DNA of 34,194 bases, from positions 1-34,194 of the forward strand of contig CAMVKN010000043.1 in the NCBI GenBank assembly GCA_947168045.1. Direction: 5' to 3'. Positions within the stretch are counted from its first letter, which is position 1. Every line of letters starts with the position of its first letter. The notes under the pieces were generated by a model. The model had not been told where the DNA came from. It saw only the letters and a program-made list of their open reading frames with translations, and searched no databases. A program made the position numbers and the translations under genes. This stretch comes from an uncultured Prevotellaceae bacterium (GTDB lineage: Bacteria; Bacteroidota; Bacteroidia; Bacteroidales; Bacteroidaceae). This document shows, piece after piece, positions 1 to 10,125 of this stretch.

Positions 1-14
1 CTCCGTGAGGCACT

Positions 15-50
15 CCCCTCCCTTCAAGGGGAGGGGCAGGGGTGGGGTCT
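15..50. repeat. C/G-rich palindromic intergenic repeat
   Basis: CCCCTCCC at 15-22 is answered by GGGAGGGG at 29-36, giving an 8-bp stem, followed by a GGGGTGGGG tract. The same kind of sequence (runs of C, a short turn, runs of G) occurs three times inside the ABC ATPase gene at about 13430-13535, so it looks like a dispersed repeat family. It lies downstream of the giant gene and could end transcription from either side, but neither strand shows a clear T run after the stem. Confidence 0.55.
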
Positions 51-134
51 GTAACTTTATTCATTTGTACCAAGTTATTATTTTATCATTACTTAATTAA
101 GACCTTGAGCTTTGCTCGAGCTCGTTCACGCTCG

Positions 135-162
135 GAAGTGAGAGATTTTTCTCTCTCACTTC
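135..162 (-). terminator. hairpin overlapping the stop codon of the giant gene
   Basis: GAAGTGAGAGA (135-145) and TCTCTCACTTC (152-162) form a perfect 11-bp stem with a 6-base loop. The stop codon of the giant gene (156-158) lies inside the right arm. In the direction of transcription no T run follows directly, so this is either a weak intrinsic terminator or a 3'-end stabilising hairpin. The region further left (1-134) holds no gene that I can support. Confidence 0.45.
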
Positions 163-3100
163 ACTCGCTTAATCGTGACCTTCCTTCCGTGGTGGATGTA
201 CACGCCGGGCTGGGTAGGCTTGCGGCCAATCTTGAAGCCCTGCAGGGTCCACCAGTCGGAGTCATCGTCAACGGCAGAGCCGTTGACCGCGCTAATGCCT
301 GACAGCAGGCTGCTCAGGTCGATGACGTAGGGCTCCCACGACGTGCCGATGTTGTCGTCGCTGACATACATCAGCGAGTTGTCGATGTCGATGATCTTGC
401 CGTCGATGCAGGTGCGCAGCGTCATAGGCTGTCCCGCTCCATCGCCACTGATGACGAGGTAGTAGAGCCCGTTGCTGCTGGCGCGCGAGGCACCGCGGCA
501 CTCGTCGTCCACGAAGGCGGCCACCTCGCAGGTGTCCACCGGCGAGCCATCGATGCCGAGCAGGCGGACGGCCATCGTCATGTTGCTCGGATAGAGGCCG
601 CGGTCCACGGGATGGAAGATGCACAGCCCGTCCTCTGGAGCGCGTCGTGGTGCTGCCATGCGGGCCTTTGCCGATGCCGCCGATGTCGCAGGATAGAGGA
701 ACGACTTCGCTATGCTGTCGCTGCTGAAGTAGAGGTAGCCGCGTCCGCCCTCTAAGGCTTTCAGACTGCCTTCCCAGCCGTAGATGCTGTACATGGCAAC
801 GCCCGTCTGCGACTTCACGATGTCGCCCACCTTCGGGTTGGCGGCTGCCAGCGCCTCATCGACGGTCATCGTCGTCAGCGGCGTGTAGGCTATCCAGTTC
901 CAGCCCTTCGTGAGCGTGACGGCACGTTCTGCTTTCTCCTTCAGCTGACGGCCCGAAACGGCGAGGAGCGGTCCGAGATTCTCCTGACTCTTATTCGACA
1001 GGCGGGTAATCTTCAGCTTGTACATCTCGTTGGCCTTCGCCTCCCGGAGCGTGCCGTCGCCCCACTCGGCACCGTTGTAGTCGTTCCAGCCCTCGCGGTT
1101 CTTGATGAGCATGGCCCACTCGGCGTATGCGCCGAACACATGGTCGAGGTAGGTGCTCTTCGGCTCCACGCCGAAGGCTATCCAGTTCCAGTTCAGGTGT
1201 ATGGGGATGAGCTGCTCCACGTTTTCGCTCTTCGTCCAGATGACGGGTTTGTCGAAGGTGCCTATCAGCTTATCCTGACTGAAGGTGACGTCGGTGGGGG
1301 AGCCATCGACCGCTATCTGCGCGTCGGTGTAGGCCACGCCCTGCGTGGCGTCCCAGATGCGGAAGCTCAGCGCCTTGCCCATGTCGGCAGTGCGCGTGTC
1401 CTTGCCATAGACGGTCATCGTCACGTAGGCTGCTCCGCGCACCCGTTCCGGCGAGGCCACGCCGCGGCACTCGTCGCCGATGAAGGCGGCCACCATGCTC
1501 TCAGCGTTCTCCATCAGTATGCCGTTGATATACACCTGTCCGACGATGCTCATCTGGTGCTCGTACTTCGTCGGGTCGACGGCCCACTGCGGCGTCTCGC
1601 CACGCACCTTCATCACGATGCGCAGCGGCTCCAGTATGCCGTTGTTGCCCTGCAGGCCGATGGTAGCGTCGTAGTTGCCCACGGGCACCAGCGGGTTCAC
1701 ACGGAAGCGCAGCGTCTTCGTCCTGAGCGGGGCGATGTCGTCGGAAGTGGAACTTCCGACCACTGTGAGCCATTGGGGCATATTATATAAGGTGTAGTAC
1801 TCCGTGTTGCCGCTCTTGTTCTCGATGATGACATCGAAGGTATGGTCAGCGCCGTACTGCTTGATGACGTTCACCGAGTCGCGGGTCCACTTCAGCGTGT
1901 TCTGCTGCACGTAGGCCGTCCACTTGATGGGGTCGGACATGTTGCCGTGCAGGTCATGTATCTCTGCAACGGTGATGTTGAGCGTGGTGCCCTCTAACTG
2001 CCGCGCCGTGAGTCCGACCATCGACAGGTTGATGACCACCTTGCGCTCCGAGGCCACGGGCGTGGCGGTGAGCACCGTCTCGTCGGGCGCGTTCTTCAGC
2101 GGCGGCGTGAGGGCGATCAGGCTCGCCGTGTCGGCGGGCAGCACCATGGCAGCGGCCTTCGGAGCCATGTTCTCCAGCGCAATCACCTTCGTCGTGACGC
2201 CGTTCTCCTCGCCCGTCTTCTCGAAGGGATAGTAGGCCACCAGTCCGCGCGAATAGACGTCGGCGGTGTCTATCGTGTTGTACATGTTGCTGAGCAGGCG
2301 GCTCTCGCTGAGCGCGGCGTGCCAGATGCGTATCTCGTCGACGAGGGCCAGCATCTCGTTGTTCCTGCCCACGACGAGGCTGGTGCCCTGCATGGGCGGC
2401 ACGTCGGCCTCAGGGATGACCGCCGTGCGCTGTCCGTCGAGGTAGAACGACGCGGCCTGTCCGCGCACCACGTTCAGCGCGTAGTGGTGGTAGCGGCGCA
2501 GGTCGGGGAAGGCCTCATGGCTGGCCACCACCTGCGACTTCCCGCCGTAGTCGAGCACCAGGTTCTGCAGGCTGTCGAAGCGCAGGTGCAGGTTCGTCAC
2601 CGTGTTCAGGTTCTTCTTCGGGCTGTACGGGTCGGGCGTGGCGGTCTCAAACACCGTCTCGCCCTTCGGGTTGCCGCTCTTGTTGTACCACATCTCTATG
2701 GCGTAGCTCTCGCCATCGCTGGTGCCCACCTGCGTGATGTCGGCCATGACGCCCTCCGGCTTGTTGATCATCAGCCCGTAGTTCTTGTTCTCCAGCTTCC
2801 ACATATCCTTCACCACGAAGTCGTGCGTGTGGCGCAGGTCGCCGGCCACGGTGCCGTGGCCCTCGTCCATGGGCCAGAAGTTGGCCAGGCCATAGACGTA
2901 GCCGTCCTTGGCGTTATACTTGTCCTCGGAGGCCAACGACAGGTCGCGGCAGTAGTTGTAGAGACCCAGCGAGTGGATGTCGGCCTCCACGGGGCCGAGG
3001 TACAGACGGTTGTCCGAGAGGTAGTGTACGGCCTGCACGTTCTCCATCGACACTGGTTTGTCGCTGAACAGGTAGATGTTCTCATTGCCCTGCAGGGCCA

Positions 3101-6100
3101 GCATGTTGAACATCTTCTTCTCCGTGTCGTAGTTCAGGGCGAAGAACGTCCAGCTGTCCTTCGGCACGGCGGCGTCGCTCCGGTAGGTGTTGTTGGCCAT
3201 CGTCACGGTGACGTAGCCGTCGTCACCGATGCTCAGTGCGAAATTGTCGGTCTTCTTGCCCAGGTGCAGGATGGTGCCCGCCTCGTGCCAGTTCAGCCAG
3301 AAGTCCATGGCGAAGCTGCTCGTCAGGAACACGGGGTTCACCGTGCGCGGCATCATCTCCTCGAATGGCACCAGCTGGTAGGCCACGTCGTGGTGTACCT
3401 CGCTGCTGTTCAGCTTCGCCGTGACGACGACGTTGTCGCCGCCCACGTAGCCCGGCACGATGTCCTCGTTGAACTCGATGGCCAGCTGGTCGCCGATGCC
3501 AAGTATGCCGTTGGCGGGCGAGGGAGTGTAGAGCGGACGCGGCTTGGTCGTATCCTTGACAACCTGCGTCACTTCGCTGAACACCTGCACCTCTTCATTG
3601 CCGTAAGGGGTGGTGGTGAAGGCGCGGAACTCATACGTGCCTTCCGGATAACTCAGTTCGCTCGACATATTCTCTGCAAAATAGATGTCGCCCGACTTAG
3701 GCAGCGAACTGAAACTCGTGCTCGTGGAGTCAGCGATGTTCGTTACCCACGTATGGAGCGTTGTCCACTGCGTGTTACCCGCGAAGCGGTACTGGATACC
3801 GATGTTCTTGAGGTTCTTGAACTGGCGGTTGAAGCCCTTCAGTTTCATCTCCAACTTGGTACTGTCCGTATTGCAGTTCACCACCGGCTCGGTGATGGCC
3901 AGCTCTATGGGCGACGACGACGGTTTGAAATAGACACTCAGTTTGGCGATGTCATAAATCTTGGTGGGCTGGTAGGCAGAGGTGAACCAGAGTTCAACGT
4001 TCTCATAGTCGAGCACGCTCTGGTCGGTCTGCCGAACGGTGATGACCTTCTTCACCGTCTCGCCGGCGGGGATAAATACGCCTCGCCCGTTGACAGGCAC
4101 ACCGTCCATCAGTATCTCCAAGCCATGCTGGTTGGAACCTTCCACGATGGAGAGGTTGTAGGTGAAGTCCTTGCCCTGGTTGGTGGTGGTGTTGTTGGTC
4201 AGGTGGAGGGTGAACTGTCCGAATTCGCCGCTGGGTACATCGGTCAGTACGGCGTTCTTGGCGGCAACGACACCATCGGTGCTAATCTGGATGTCAGGTT
4301 GCTCCATCTGCACCGTGCCGTTCGAGAGCGGGTACGGAGTGCCATCGTCCTTCAGATAGTACTTGGTGTACTCCGGTCCCTCGTAGGGGTTGTAGCTCTG
4401 TCCGCCGAAGAGACTGAAGAAATTACTCCAACCGGCCCTAGACTTATAGATATCGACGGAGAAGTCGGTGTCGCGGTTGCCGTCGTCAAAAACATAGTCG
4501 AACTCAGCAAATCTCTTTTCGTTCTCGTCATAGTCGCTCCATACCTCATTGCGTGACCAGCCGTTTTCCGTATCAACGCCGAATTGTGTCTTGTACTGTA
4601 AACCGGCACCAGCGTTTTTCAGCGTGGCTCCTAATTTGATGACACCTCCCAGCTTGTGCGTGTAGGTGTGCGTGGTTACATCCGTAGTATCGTTACGGTC
4701 AGAGTGGACGTATTGTGTTCCTCCGTCGAATGAGATGTTCTCTTTCCAGTAGAGTGCACGCATCTCCATGCTTTTCACCTTGTCCTCTTCATTGAGTCTC
4801 AGGGCCTCCTTCCAGGTGACAATCTGGTCGTTGCACCAAGCCACTTCATCTTCGGCTGCATATTGCTTCTTGTCCTCATCCCAGGACTTCGGAACTTTCT
4901 GCAGGTATGTACCGTCCTGGCCGTAGTTCTCGTTGTTCTTTTTGAGCCATGTGGCATAGACCACTTCGTTGCCGTTGTTCACCCATGCCTCAGCTTCTTC
5001 CTTTGTGTCGAAATGCTGTGTCAGATAGCTGTTGCGTGACTTTTCCCATTTCGGTATCATGACGTTCTCCAGTTCGTATGCGGTGTACATGAACTTGGTC
5101 TTTACGCTGTCGCCAAAACTCACAGCCACATCGTCTTTCAGTTCGAAAGGCGCACTCTCGTTCTCGCGGAAGAAGCCCACCTTGCGGCATGTGCCTAAGA
5201 GCAGGTTCTTCGAGTATCCGATAAACACATCGCCGGGCGAGCCCGCATAAACAGGGTTTGAGCTTGTGGACACTTCATCCGTGGCTGTGATAGTCCATGT
5301 CTCTTCGTGTGTAGAGCCTCTGTTCCATTCGTACTTGACACCGAGTCCGACGTCAGTGGTATTGTCAATATCGGTTTGCTGGGTCCATACACCTATGCCT
5401 ACGGCGATATTAATCAACATACCTACATTGGTTTCAAAATAAAGCTTTTCCGTTCCATAGCCTCCATTGGCAGTGGTTCTTACCTTCGTTTCCACCGTGC
5501 CTTTTTTCCATACGGTTTTCGACTTGGAGCCCGGCGGGTCGCGCAGCACCATCAGCAGTTGGTCGTAACCTTTTGTCACAAAATTGTTGCCCATGGGCAG
5601 ACTACCCACCACGATGGCATCAAGGCTTGCGGGGGAGTAGGTACGTTTGTTGCGCTCCAATGTTACGCCGAGGCGACGCGTATAGGGGGCTGTGACGTTC
5701 GGAGCACCCGCCGTCCACTTGAAGGTGTACCTGCCCAGCGAGTCGAGTGCCAGCTGGTTGCGTTTCAGGTCATGGACCTGTCCGGGCGTGTAGCCACTGT
5801 TGGGGTCATCCACTACGCAGATGATGTCTTGCTCACTGCTCATCTCGTTGCTGATGGTCAGCACTTGTCCGTTCATGGGGATGGTATCCGCCACGGCCTT
5901 GCCCGTGTCCTTGTTGATATAGACTTCATAGCCGAATACGGAGGCCTGGTATTCTTTGTCCATCTCGTAAATGGGGTAGCCAAAACGGTAGCTAATGCTG
6001 TCGTTGCTCTTTTTGCTCCAAATATCACTGATGGTGAACTTGCCCAGTTCGTCCTCACCCTCATATTTGTCTATTCCGAAGACGCCCTTTTCGCTCTTCG

Positions 6101-9100
6101 GCTGACTGATATCTACTTGTGGCGTGGCAAAATAGGTCTTCACCATTTTCGTATGGTATTTGTAGTAGTTCCACACCGAGTCGCCCTGCTCCGTCGCTAT
6201 TTTCAGCGAGTCGGAGTTTTCCATAATGACGTTCGTCAGGTCTATCTGCGGCAGGGTGGTGAACTCCACGCTGCGGTTCTTGTCGATACTGATAGACTTG
6301 GTGATGTATTTCAGCGGCGGCAATTTGACAGCGAATTCGCCTGTCAGGCTGTCGGTAGTGATTTTGATGTAGTGGGTGTCGCTTCCTTCGTGGCCTGTCC
6401 ACGCCCTGCTGTTGATATTGACGGTGTCGCCCGTCCAGATACGGTCTGTCGCTGCGGGCGTCTTATGGTCCTTGTCCAGACAGTTGAACGACCGGCTGTC
6501 GTTGTTCAGTTTCAGTGTGATGGTAGCCACGCCGATGTTGTTCTTCGACGCGCCGAAGCCCACGGCAAGTGTATCGTTGCGCACACCGCCGCCCACGCGG
6601 CCTACGAAGTTCACAAGTGTAGAGTCGGCGAAGTCGTATGATACAGGAGCATTGAAGGTGTGCGTTTTCGTCGTTGGGTAGCGTCCCCCTGCCACCATGA
6701 CGTGATTCTTCAGTTTGGCTTCCACATAGTGCTCACCGATAGGCACGGAAATGTTGTAGTAGCCATTGGCGTCTGTCTGCTGCACTTCGCCGTTAGTGGT
6801 CAGCAGCTCGCCGTCCACATAGAGCTGTATGCCTTCGGCGGGGATGTTCGTACCAGCATAATAGACGTGTCCATGCATAGAGAAGGAACTGACGTCCTCG
6901 AAGTCGATGTTGTTGGCCGTGAGCGAAGTGGGGCTGACGAACATCGAGCGCGCAGCGGGGCTGAAGCGGTGGACGCCTAACATCGGCGATATTTCGTAGT
7001 TCGTGCCGCCCTGCTGGAACGGAATGCCGCGGATGATATAGTTGCCCTTCTTGTCGGTCTCGCCGTATAGTTCGAGGTGCTGGGGCACAGCAGCGGAAGG
7101 CACGGCGTTCACACCCACTTCGGGGTGGTTCTGCTGGTAGATGCCGTCCTGACGCGCCACGTCGAAAGCATATTTCTGCACTTTTATACCCTCGTCTAAG
7201 GGCCAGTAGAGAATCATGCCGTCTTCCGTGCCGCCGAGGATACGGGTGTAGTTACTTTCTATCTCCTTGCGCGTGAGGGCTCTGGTCCACAGACGGATGT
7301 CGTCTGCATTACCCGAGAAAGCCTTGCCGGCCAGACGGTTGGAACCGCCGACGCTGAAGGTCAGCGCACCTGCGGCTGGGCAGGCCGTCCATGTGCTTTT
7401 CGCCACCAGCATGCTGTCGCACTGCAGCGTGTCCGTGCCGGTATAGAAACGCCACTTGCCCTTGCTATAGGTAGCGGCTATGTGCGTGAAGTCGGTAGTA
7501 GAGAACGTCAGCGACGGGAACTCGGTAAGCGTCTTGCCGCCGTTTGAGTTGTCGATGGCGTAGAGGTGGAACACGCCGTTGCTCTTCTTGACACCCAGCT
7601 CTATGGCGTTCTTGAGTTGCAGCAGTTGCTGCTGGTCGGCGCCGGAAACGAACGGTTGTGCCCACAATTGGAGGGTCAGCTCCTTGCCTCCGTTGAGCGC
7701 ACCGGCGTATTTTGCCGAGTCTGCCGTCCACTGCAAGCCTTTTCCCTCATCGTTAATATAGCGCGAGAGGAACTGCGGCTGGCTGTTCTGCGCGCCGGAA
7801 GATGCCTTGAAAAGTTTCACTTTCGCGCCCTGTACCGCCGTGCCTGTGCCGTAGGAGACATGTCCGGTAATCGTACCTTTCGCCTGTGAGAAGCCCGCCG
7901 CGATGACTTCGTCGGTCTGTACCAACTGGTTGTCACATTCCGCACCGTACGCCTGCACGGAGTACTCATAGTAGGAACCAGCCAGCGGACGGTTGTCAAT
8001 ATAGGTGTACTCTGATGCCGTGCCGTGTATCTCGTCGGTCAGCAGCGTCCACTCCGTCTCGCCGATGGGCCTGCGCTGCACGCGGTAGTAGATATCGTGC
8101 TCTGTATCGGGACGCTTGACTTTCCATTTCACAATCACCGTGCTTTCCTCCGTACCCTTCGAAGCCGTCACCTCGCTGATGGAACTGCCGGTCGGCAGGT
8201 TGGCACTGGCAATATTGGAATAGACCTCGCGACCGCCCACGGTGGTGCGCACCCGGTACTCAATCAGGTCGCACACCGTACCTGTAGTGATAAATTCGGC
8301 TTCCGTCTTTTCAGGGTCAACGCTGATAGTCTCGTTCAGCGTGCGCCATGTGTAGTTGGTATTGGCGGGGCGATGGTCGATATGCCACGTCAGACCTGTC
8401 ACGGGGACGCTATACTCCCACTTCAGGCGCACGCCATCCTCATAACTCTTGTCCTGTGTCAGCATTATGGGCACTTTTAACGTGGTGGCTACAGTGTCCT
8501 CTTCCCACAAGTCGGTCTCGTTGTGCGTCCGCTGGTAGCCTGGCAGTTTGGTCAGCTTGTTCTTGTATTTGCTCTCCAGGATGTCAGGCAGGAAGATGAC
8601 GCGATAGACGTACTGCTTTTCGTAGTCGATGTTCTTTTCATCGGTTATCTGTAGAGTCTCGTTGTCGCTGCTGAGCTCGCCTACATTGGTGTAGTCGGAA
8701 GCCGAGCCGCCTTCCTCGTAGCGCACGACATACCATTTGCCGTCCTCGCGGCACGCCACATCCTTCTCGTTGGTGCCGTCGAAGCCCTTGGCACTGTTCT
8801 GCTTCGTCCACTTCACTACCACTTTTTTGTTCCACTGGTCAAACTCCGTCGTCACCGTCACTGGCCGCGTAAAGGGCTTAATGAGAATATCGTAGACAAA
8901 CGGCTGGTCGAGATAAAGGTTGCTGGTGCCGCGTCGGGCGAGGTCACCGCCCACATTGATGCGCTGACCGCCACGGTAGCGCAGATAGACAGGCACGGTG
9001 TAGGCGTAGTCAGCCTTTTCCATCTTCGGGGTCTCCGGCCAGTAGTCAAACGTGATGTCCATCTTACTATCCGCCTTCTTGGTGCAGGTTATATTGTTCT

Positions 9101-10007
9101 GCGCCGTGCTGAACGACTTGTCTTTGCTCTGACGGCCGTTCTTGTAATAGTACCAGTCGATGTCGTAGTACTGCGACAGGTAGATGTCCTTGTCGCGCTT
9201 GTCGGGCGCGTTTTCCGCCTTGAAGCCTAACTGCCCGTCCTCGTTCCATTCGATTTTGAGTTTGGGCATCGGGCTGTCCTCCTTGAGTGCCGTGCAGTCG
9301 ATGTTCTTCTCATACTGCACCCAGCCCAAGTCGTTGTAGTAGCCAGGCCGAACGGCTGCAATGCGCTCTTTCATCACGATACGCTTCACGCCGTCCACAA
9401 AGGCTTGCGACGAAGGCATATATTGTATTTTTATGTTCCAATAGTGCTCGCTAGAGTAGGCTATACCGTTAACGAGGTCATAGATATCGGACACATAGAT
9501 ATAGCCCCATGTATTGTCGGTGATTTGGTAGGGAACTTCAGTTATTTTATCATAATTCTTCTCCCAATGCGCAATCTGATGAGACTGATCATCGGCAGTC
9601 ACTACATAAATGTCCCCATAAAACCCCCTGTATTTTAAATCAGAGTTGTGAGCAATCCCACTACTAAATTCATAGTGTGTTGCCAGTTCGAAGTCCCAAT
9701 AGAACTGGTCGTTAGTGACATCAAAGGCTTTTTTCGTCTTTAAATAGCCACGATCCCACCATTCATTTTCACTACCACCCAATCCAAGAAATTTCGAAAC
9801 TTCTCCCGTGTAGTGGACATTTCCCCCACCGCCATCGGTGATTGTCTTGTCCCATACGTAGCTATCGTCAGTCATCTGCACGCCGGAGTAATCCGCCCAC
9901 GCCGGACTTACCTCGCCCATGAGCATCACGAGCAGGAGCATCACTACTTGCAGCCCGAACGCTCCGCGTCCCAGCCGCCAGAATCCTTGTCGTTGCCTTG
10001 TCTTCAT
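156..10007 (-). CDS. giant secreted LamG-domain surface protein (3283 aa)
   Basis: A signal peptide (residues 1 to about 39, with a long Leu/Val/Met core ending near AWA-DYSG) sends this protein out of the cytoplasm. Approximate layout: an aromatic-rich unknown region (40-380); Fn3-like segments (380-700); a carboxypeptidase-regulatory-like fold (GTITGHVSYG, about 712) interrupted by LamG domain 1 (about 757-940); a second regulatory-like domain (about 1040-1105); a large unknown centre with the motif RDPPGSKSK followed by GDVFIG; LamG domains 2 (about 2235-2400) and 3 (about 2410-2595); paired AAFxxDECRG modules (about 2840 and 3167) bracketing paired WNWIA modules (about 2940 and 3037); and a C-terminal tail (GFKIGRKPTQPGVYIHHGRK) resembling Bacteroidetes type 9 secretion sorting tails. 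It is most likely a cell-surface adhesin or glycan-binding protein. The function is inferred only. No clear promoter is visible upstream. The N-terminal coding DNA (about 9430-9830) is visibly more AT-rich than the rest. Confidence 0.9.
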   Translation of the reverse strand: MKTRQRQGFWRLGRGAFGLQVVMLLLVMLMGEVSPAWADYSGVQMTDDSYVWDKTITDGGGGNVHYTGEVSKFLGLGGSENEWWDRGYLKTKKAFDVTNDQFYWDFELATHYEFSSGIAHNSDLKYRGFYGDIYVVTADDQSHQIAHWEKNYDKITEVPYQITDNTWGYIYVSDIYDLVNGIAYSSEHYWNIKIQYMPSSQAFVDGVKRIVMKERIAAVRPGYYNDLGWVQYEKNIDCTALKEDSPMPKLKIEWNEDGQLGFKAENAPDKRDKDIYLSQYYDIDWYYYKNGRQSKDKSFSTAQNNITCTKKADSKMDITFDYWPETPKMEKADYAYTVPVYLRYRGGQRINVGGDLARRGTSNLYLDQPFVYDILIKPFTRPVTVTTEFDQWNKKVVVKWTKQNSAKGFDGTNEKDVACREDGKWYVVRYEEGGSASDYTNVGELSSDNETLQITDEKNIDYEKQYVYRVIFLPDILESKYKNKLTKLPGYQRTHNETDLWEEDTVATTLKVPIMLTQDKSYEDGVRLKWEYSVPVTGLTWHIDHRPANTNYTWRTLNETISVDPEKTEAEFITTGTVCDLIEYRVRTTVGGREVYSNIASANLPTGSSISEVTASKGTEESTVIVKWKVKRPDTEHDIYYRVQRRPIGETEWTLLTDEIHGTASEYTYIDNRPLAGSYYEYSVQAYGAECDNQLVQTDEVIAAGFSQAKGTITGHVSYGTGTAVQGAKVKLFKASSGAQNSQPQFLSRYINDEGKGLQWTADSAKYAGALNGGKELTLQLWAQPFVSGADQQQLLQLKNAIELGVKKSNGVFHLYAIDNSNGGKTLTEFPSLTFSTTDFTHIAATYSKGKWRFYTGTDTLQCDSMLVAKSTWTACPAAGALTFSVGGSNRLAGKAFSGNADDIRLWTRALTRKEIESNYTRILGGTEDGMILYWPLDEGIKVQKYAFDVARQDGIYQQNHPEVGVNAVPSAAVPQHLELYGETDKKGNYIIRGIPFQQGGTNYEISPMLGVHRFSPAARSMFVSPTSLTANNIDFEDVSSFSMHGHVYYAGTNIPAEGIQLYVDGELLTTNGEVQQTDANGYYNISVPIGEHYVEAKLKNHVMVAGGRYPTTKTHTFNAPVSYDFADSTLVNFVGRVGGGVRNDTLAVGFGASKNNIGVATITLKLNNDSRSFNCLDKDHKTPAATDRIWTGDTVNINSRAWTGHEGSDTHYIKITTDSLTGEFAVKLPPLKYITKSISIDKNRSVEFTTLPQIDLTNVIMENSDSLKIATEQGDSVWNYYKYHTKMVKTYFATPQVDISQPKSEKGVFGIDKYEGEDELGKFTISDIWSKKSNDSISYRFGYPIYEMDKEYQASVFGYEVYINKDTGKAVADTIPMNGQVLTISNEMSSEQDIICVVDDPNSGYTPGQVHDLKRNQLALDSLGRYTFKWTAGAPNVTAPYTRRLGVTLERNKRTYSPASLDAIVVGSLPMGNNFVTKGYDQLLMVLRDPPGSKSKTVWKKGTVETKVRTTANGGYGTEKLYFETNVGMLINIAVGIGVWTQQTDIDNTTDVGLGVKYEWNRGSTHEETWTITATDEVSTSSNPVYAGSPGDVFIGYSKNLLLGTCRKVGFFRENESAPFELKDDVAVSFGDSVKTKFMYTAYELENVMIPKWEKSRNSYLTQHFDTKEEAEAWVNNGNEVVYATWLKKNNENYGQDGTYLQKVPKSWDEDKKQYAAEDEVAWCNDQIVTWKEALRLNEEDKVKSMEMRALYWKENISFDGGTQYVHSDRNDTTDVTTHTYTHKLGGVIKLGATLKNAGAGLQYKTQFGVDTENGWSRNEVWSDYDENEKRFAEFDYVFDDGNRDTDFSVDIYKSRAGWSNFFSLFGGQSYNPYEGPEYTKYYLKDDGTPYPLSNGTVQMEQPDIQISTDGVVAAKNAVLTDVPSGEFGQFTLHLTNNTTTNQGKDFTYNLSIVEGSNQHGLEILMDGVPVNGRGVFIPAGETVKKVITVRQTDQSVLDYENVELWFTSAYQPTKIYDIAKLSVYFKPSSSPIELAITEPVVNCNTDSTKLEMKLKGFNRQFKNLKNIGIQYRFAGNTQWTTLHTWVTNIADSTSTSFSSLPKSGDIYFAENMSSELSYPEGTYEFRAFTTTPYGNEEVQVFSEVTQVVKDTTKPRPLYTPSPANGILGIGDQLAIEFNEDIVPGYVGGDNVVVTAKLNSSEVHHDVAYQLVPFEEMMPRTVNPVFLTSSFAMDFWLNWHEAGTILHLGKKTDNFALSIGDDGYVTVTMANNTYRSDAAVPKDSWTFFALNYDTEKKMFNMLALQGNENIYLFSDKPVSMENVQAVHYLSDNRLYLGPVEADIHSLGLYNYCRDLSLASEDKYNAKDGYVYGLANFWPMDEGHGTVAGDLRHTHDFVVKDMWKLENKNYGLMINKPEGVMADITQVGTSDGESYAIEMWYNKSGNPKGETVFETATPDPYSPKKNLNTVTNLHLRFDSLQNLVLDYGGKSQVVASHEAFPDLRRYHHYALNVVRGQAASFYLDGQRTAVIPEADVPPMQGTSLVVGRNNEMLALVDEIRIWHAALSESRLLSNMYNTIDTADVYSRGLVAYYPFEKTGEENGVTTKVIALENMAPKAAAMVLPADTASLIALTPPLKNAPDETVLTATPVASERKVVINLSMVGLTARQLEGTTLNITVAEIHDLHGNMSDPIKWTAYVQQNTLKWTRDSVNVIKQYGADHTFDVIIENKSGNTEYYTLYNMPQWLTVVGSSTSDDIAPLRTKTLRFRVNPLVPVGNYDATIGLQGNNGILEPLRIVMKVRGETPQWAVDPTKYEHQMSIVGQVYINGILMENAESMVAAFIGDECRGVASPERVRGAAYVTMTVYGKDTRTADMGKALSFRIWDATQGVAYTDAQIAVDGSPTDVTFSQDKLIGTFDKPVIWTKSENVEQLIPIHLNWNWIAFGVEPKSTYLDHVFGAYAEWAMLIKNREGWNDYNGAEWGDGTLREAKANEMYKLKITRLSNKSQENLGPLLAVSGRQLKEKAERAVTLTKGWNWIAYTPLTTMTVDEALAAANPKVGDIVKSQTGVAMYSIYGWEGSLKALEGGRGYLYFSSDSIAKSFLYPATSAASAKARMAAPRRAPEDGLCIFHPVDRGLYPSNMTMAVRLLGIDGSPVDTCEVAAFVDDECRGASRASSNGLYYLVISGDGAGQPMTLRTCIDGKIIDIDNSLMYVSDDNIGTSWEPYVIDLSSLLSGISAVNGSAVDDDSDWWTLQGFKIGRKPTQPGVYIHHGRKVTIKRVK

Positions 10008-10028
10008 ATTGTCTTTATCTTTTTTTGT

Positions 10029-10105
10029 TTATTGCTTGGTAAGTTTCAGCCCGTGGCCTCCACGTACTCACCCTCGGCGAGCTTTGCCTTTGCGGTGCCG
10101 CGTGT
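10029..10105 (-). pseudogene. orphan C-terminal tail of a fimbrillin-like gene (fossil)
   Basis: Read on the minus strand, this stretch encodes GTAKAKLAEGEYVEAT and then, after a shift of frame, GLKLTKQ and a stop. It matches the end of the remnant at 10692-10989 (GTAKATLTEGEYIAATGLKLTQNE) both in codons and in DNA. One G is missing at ACGGGCTG compared with ACGGGGCTG in the other copy, which breaks the frame. No upstream part of the gene is present. It is therefore a leftover tail between the giant gene and the toxin-antitoxin remnant. Confidence 0.6.
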
Positions 10106-10125
10106 CGGTTCTATTTTTGAAACTA

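Noticed and set aside
2319..4556. Plus-strand 745-aa frame opposite the giant gene
   Set aside because: Rich in His, Val, Arg and Leu with no motif; it is the antisense shadow of a GC-rich coding strand whose minus-strand product has clear LamG domains.
5307..6641. Plus-strand 444-aa frame opposite the giant gene
   Set aside because: Antisense shadow with no family resemblance and no promoter.
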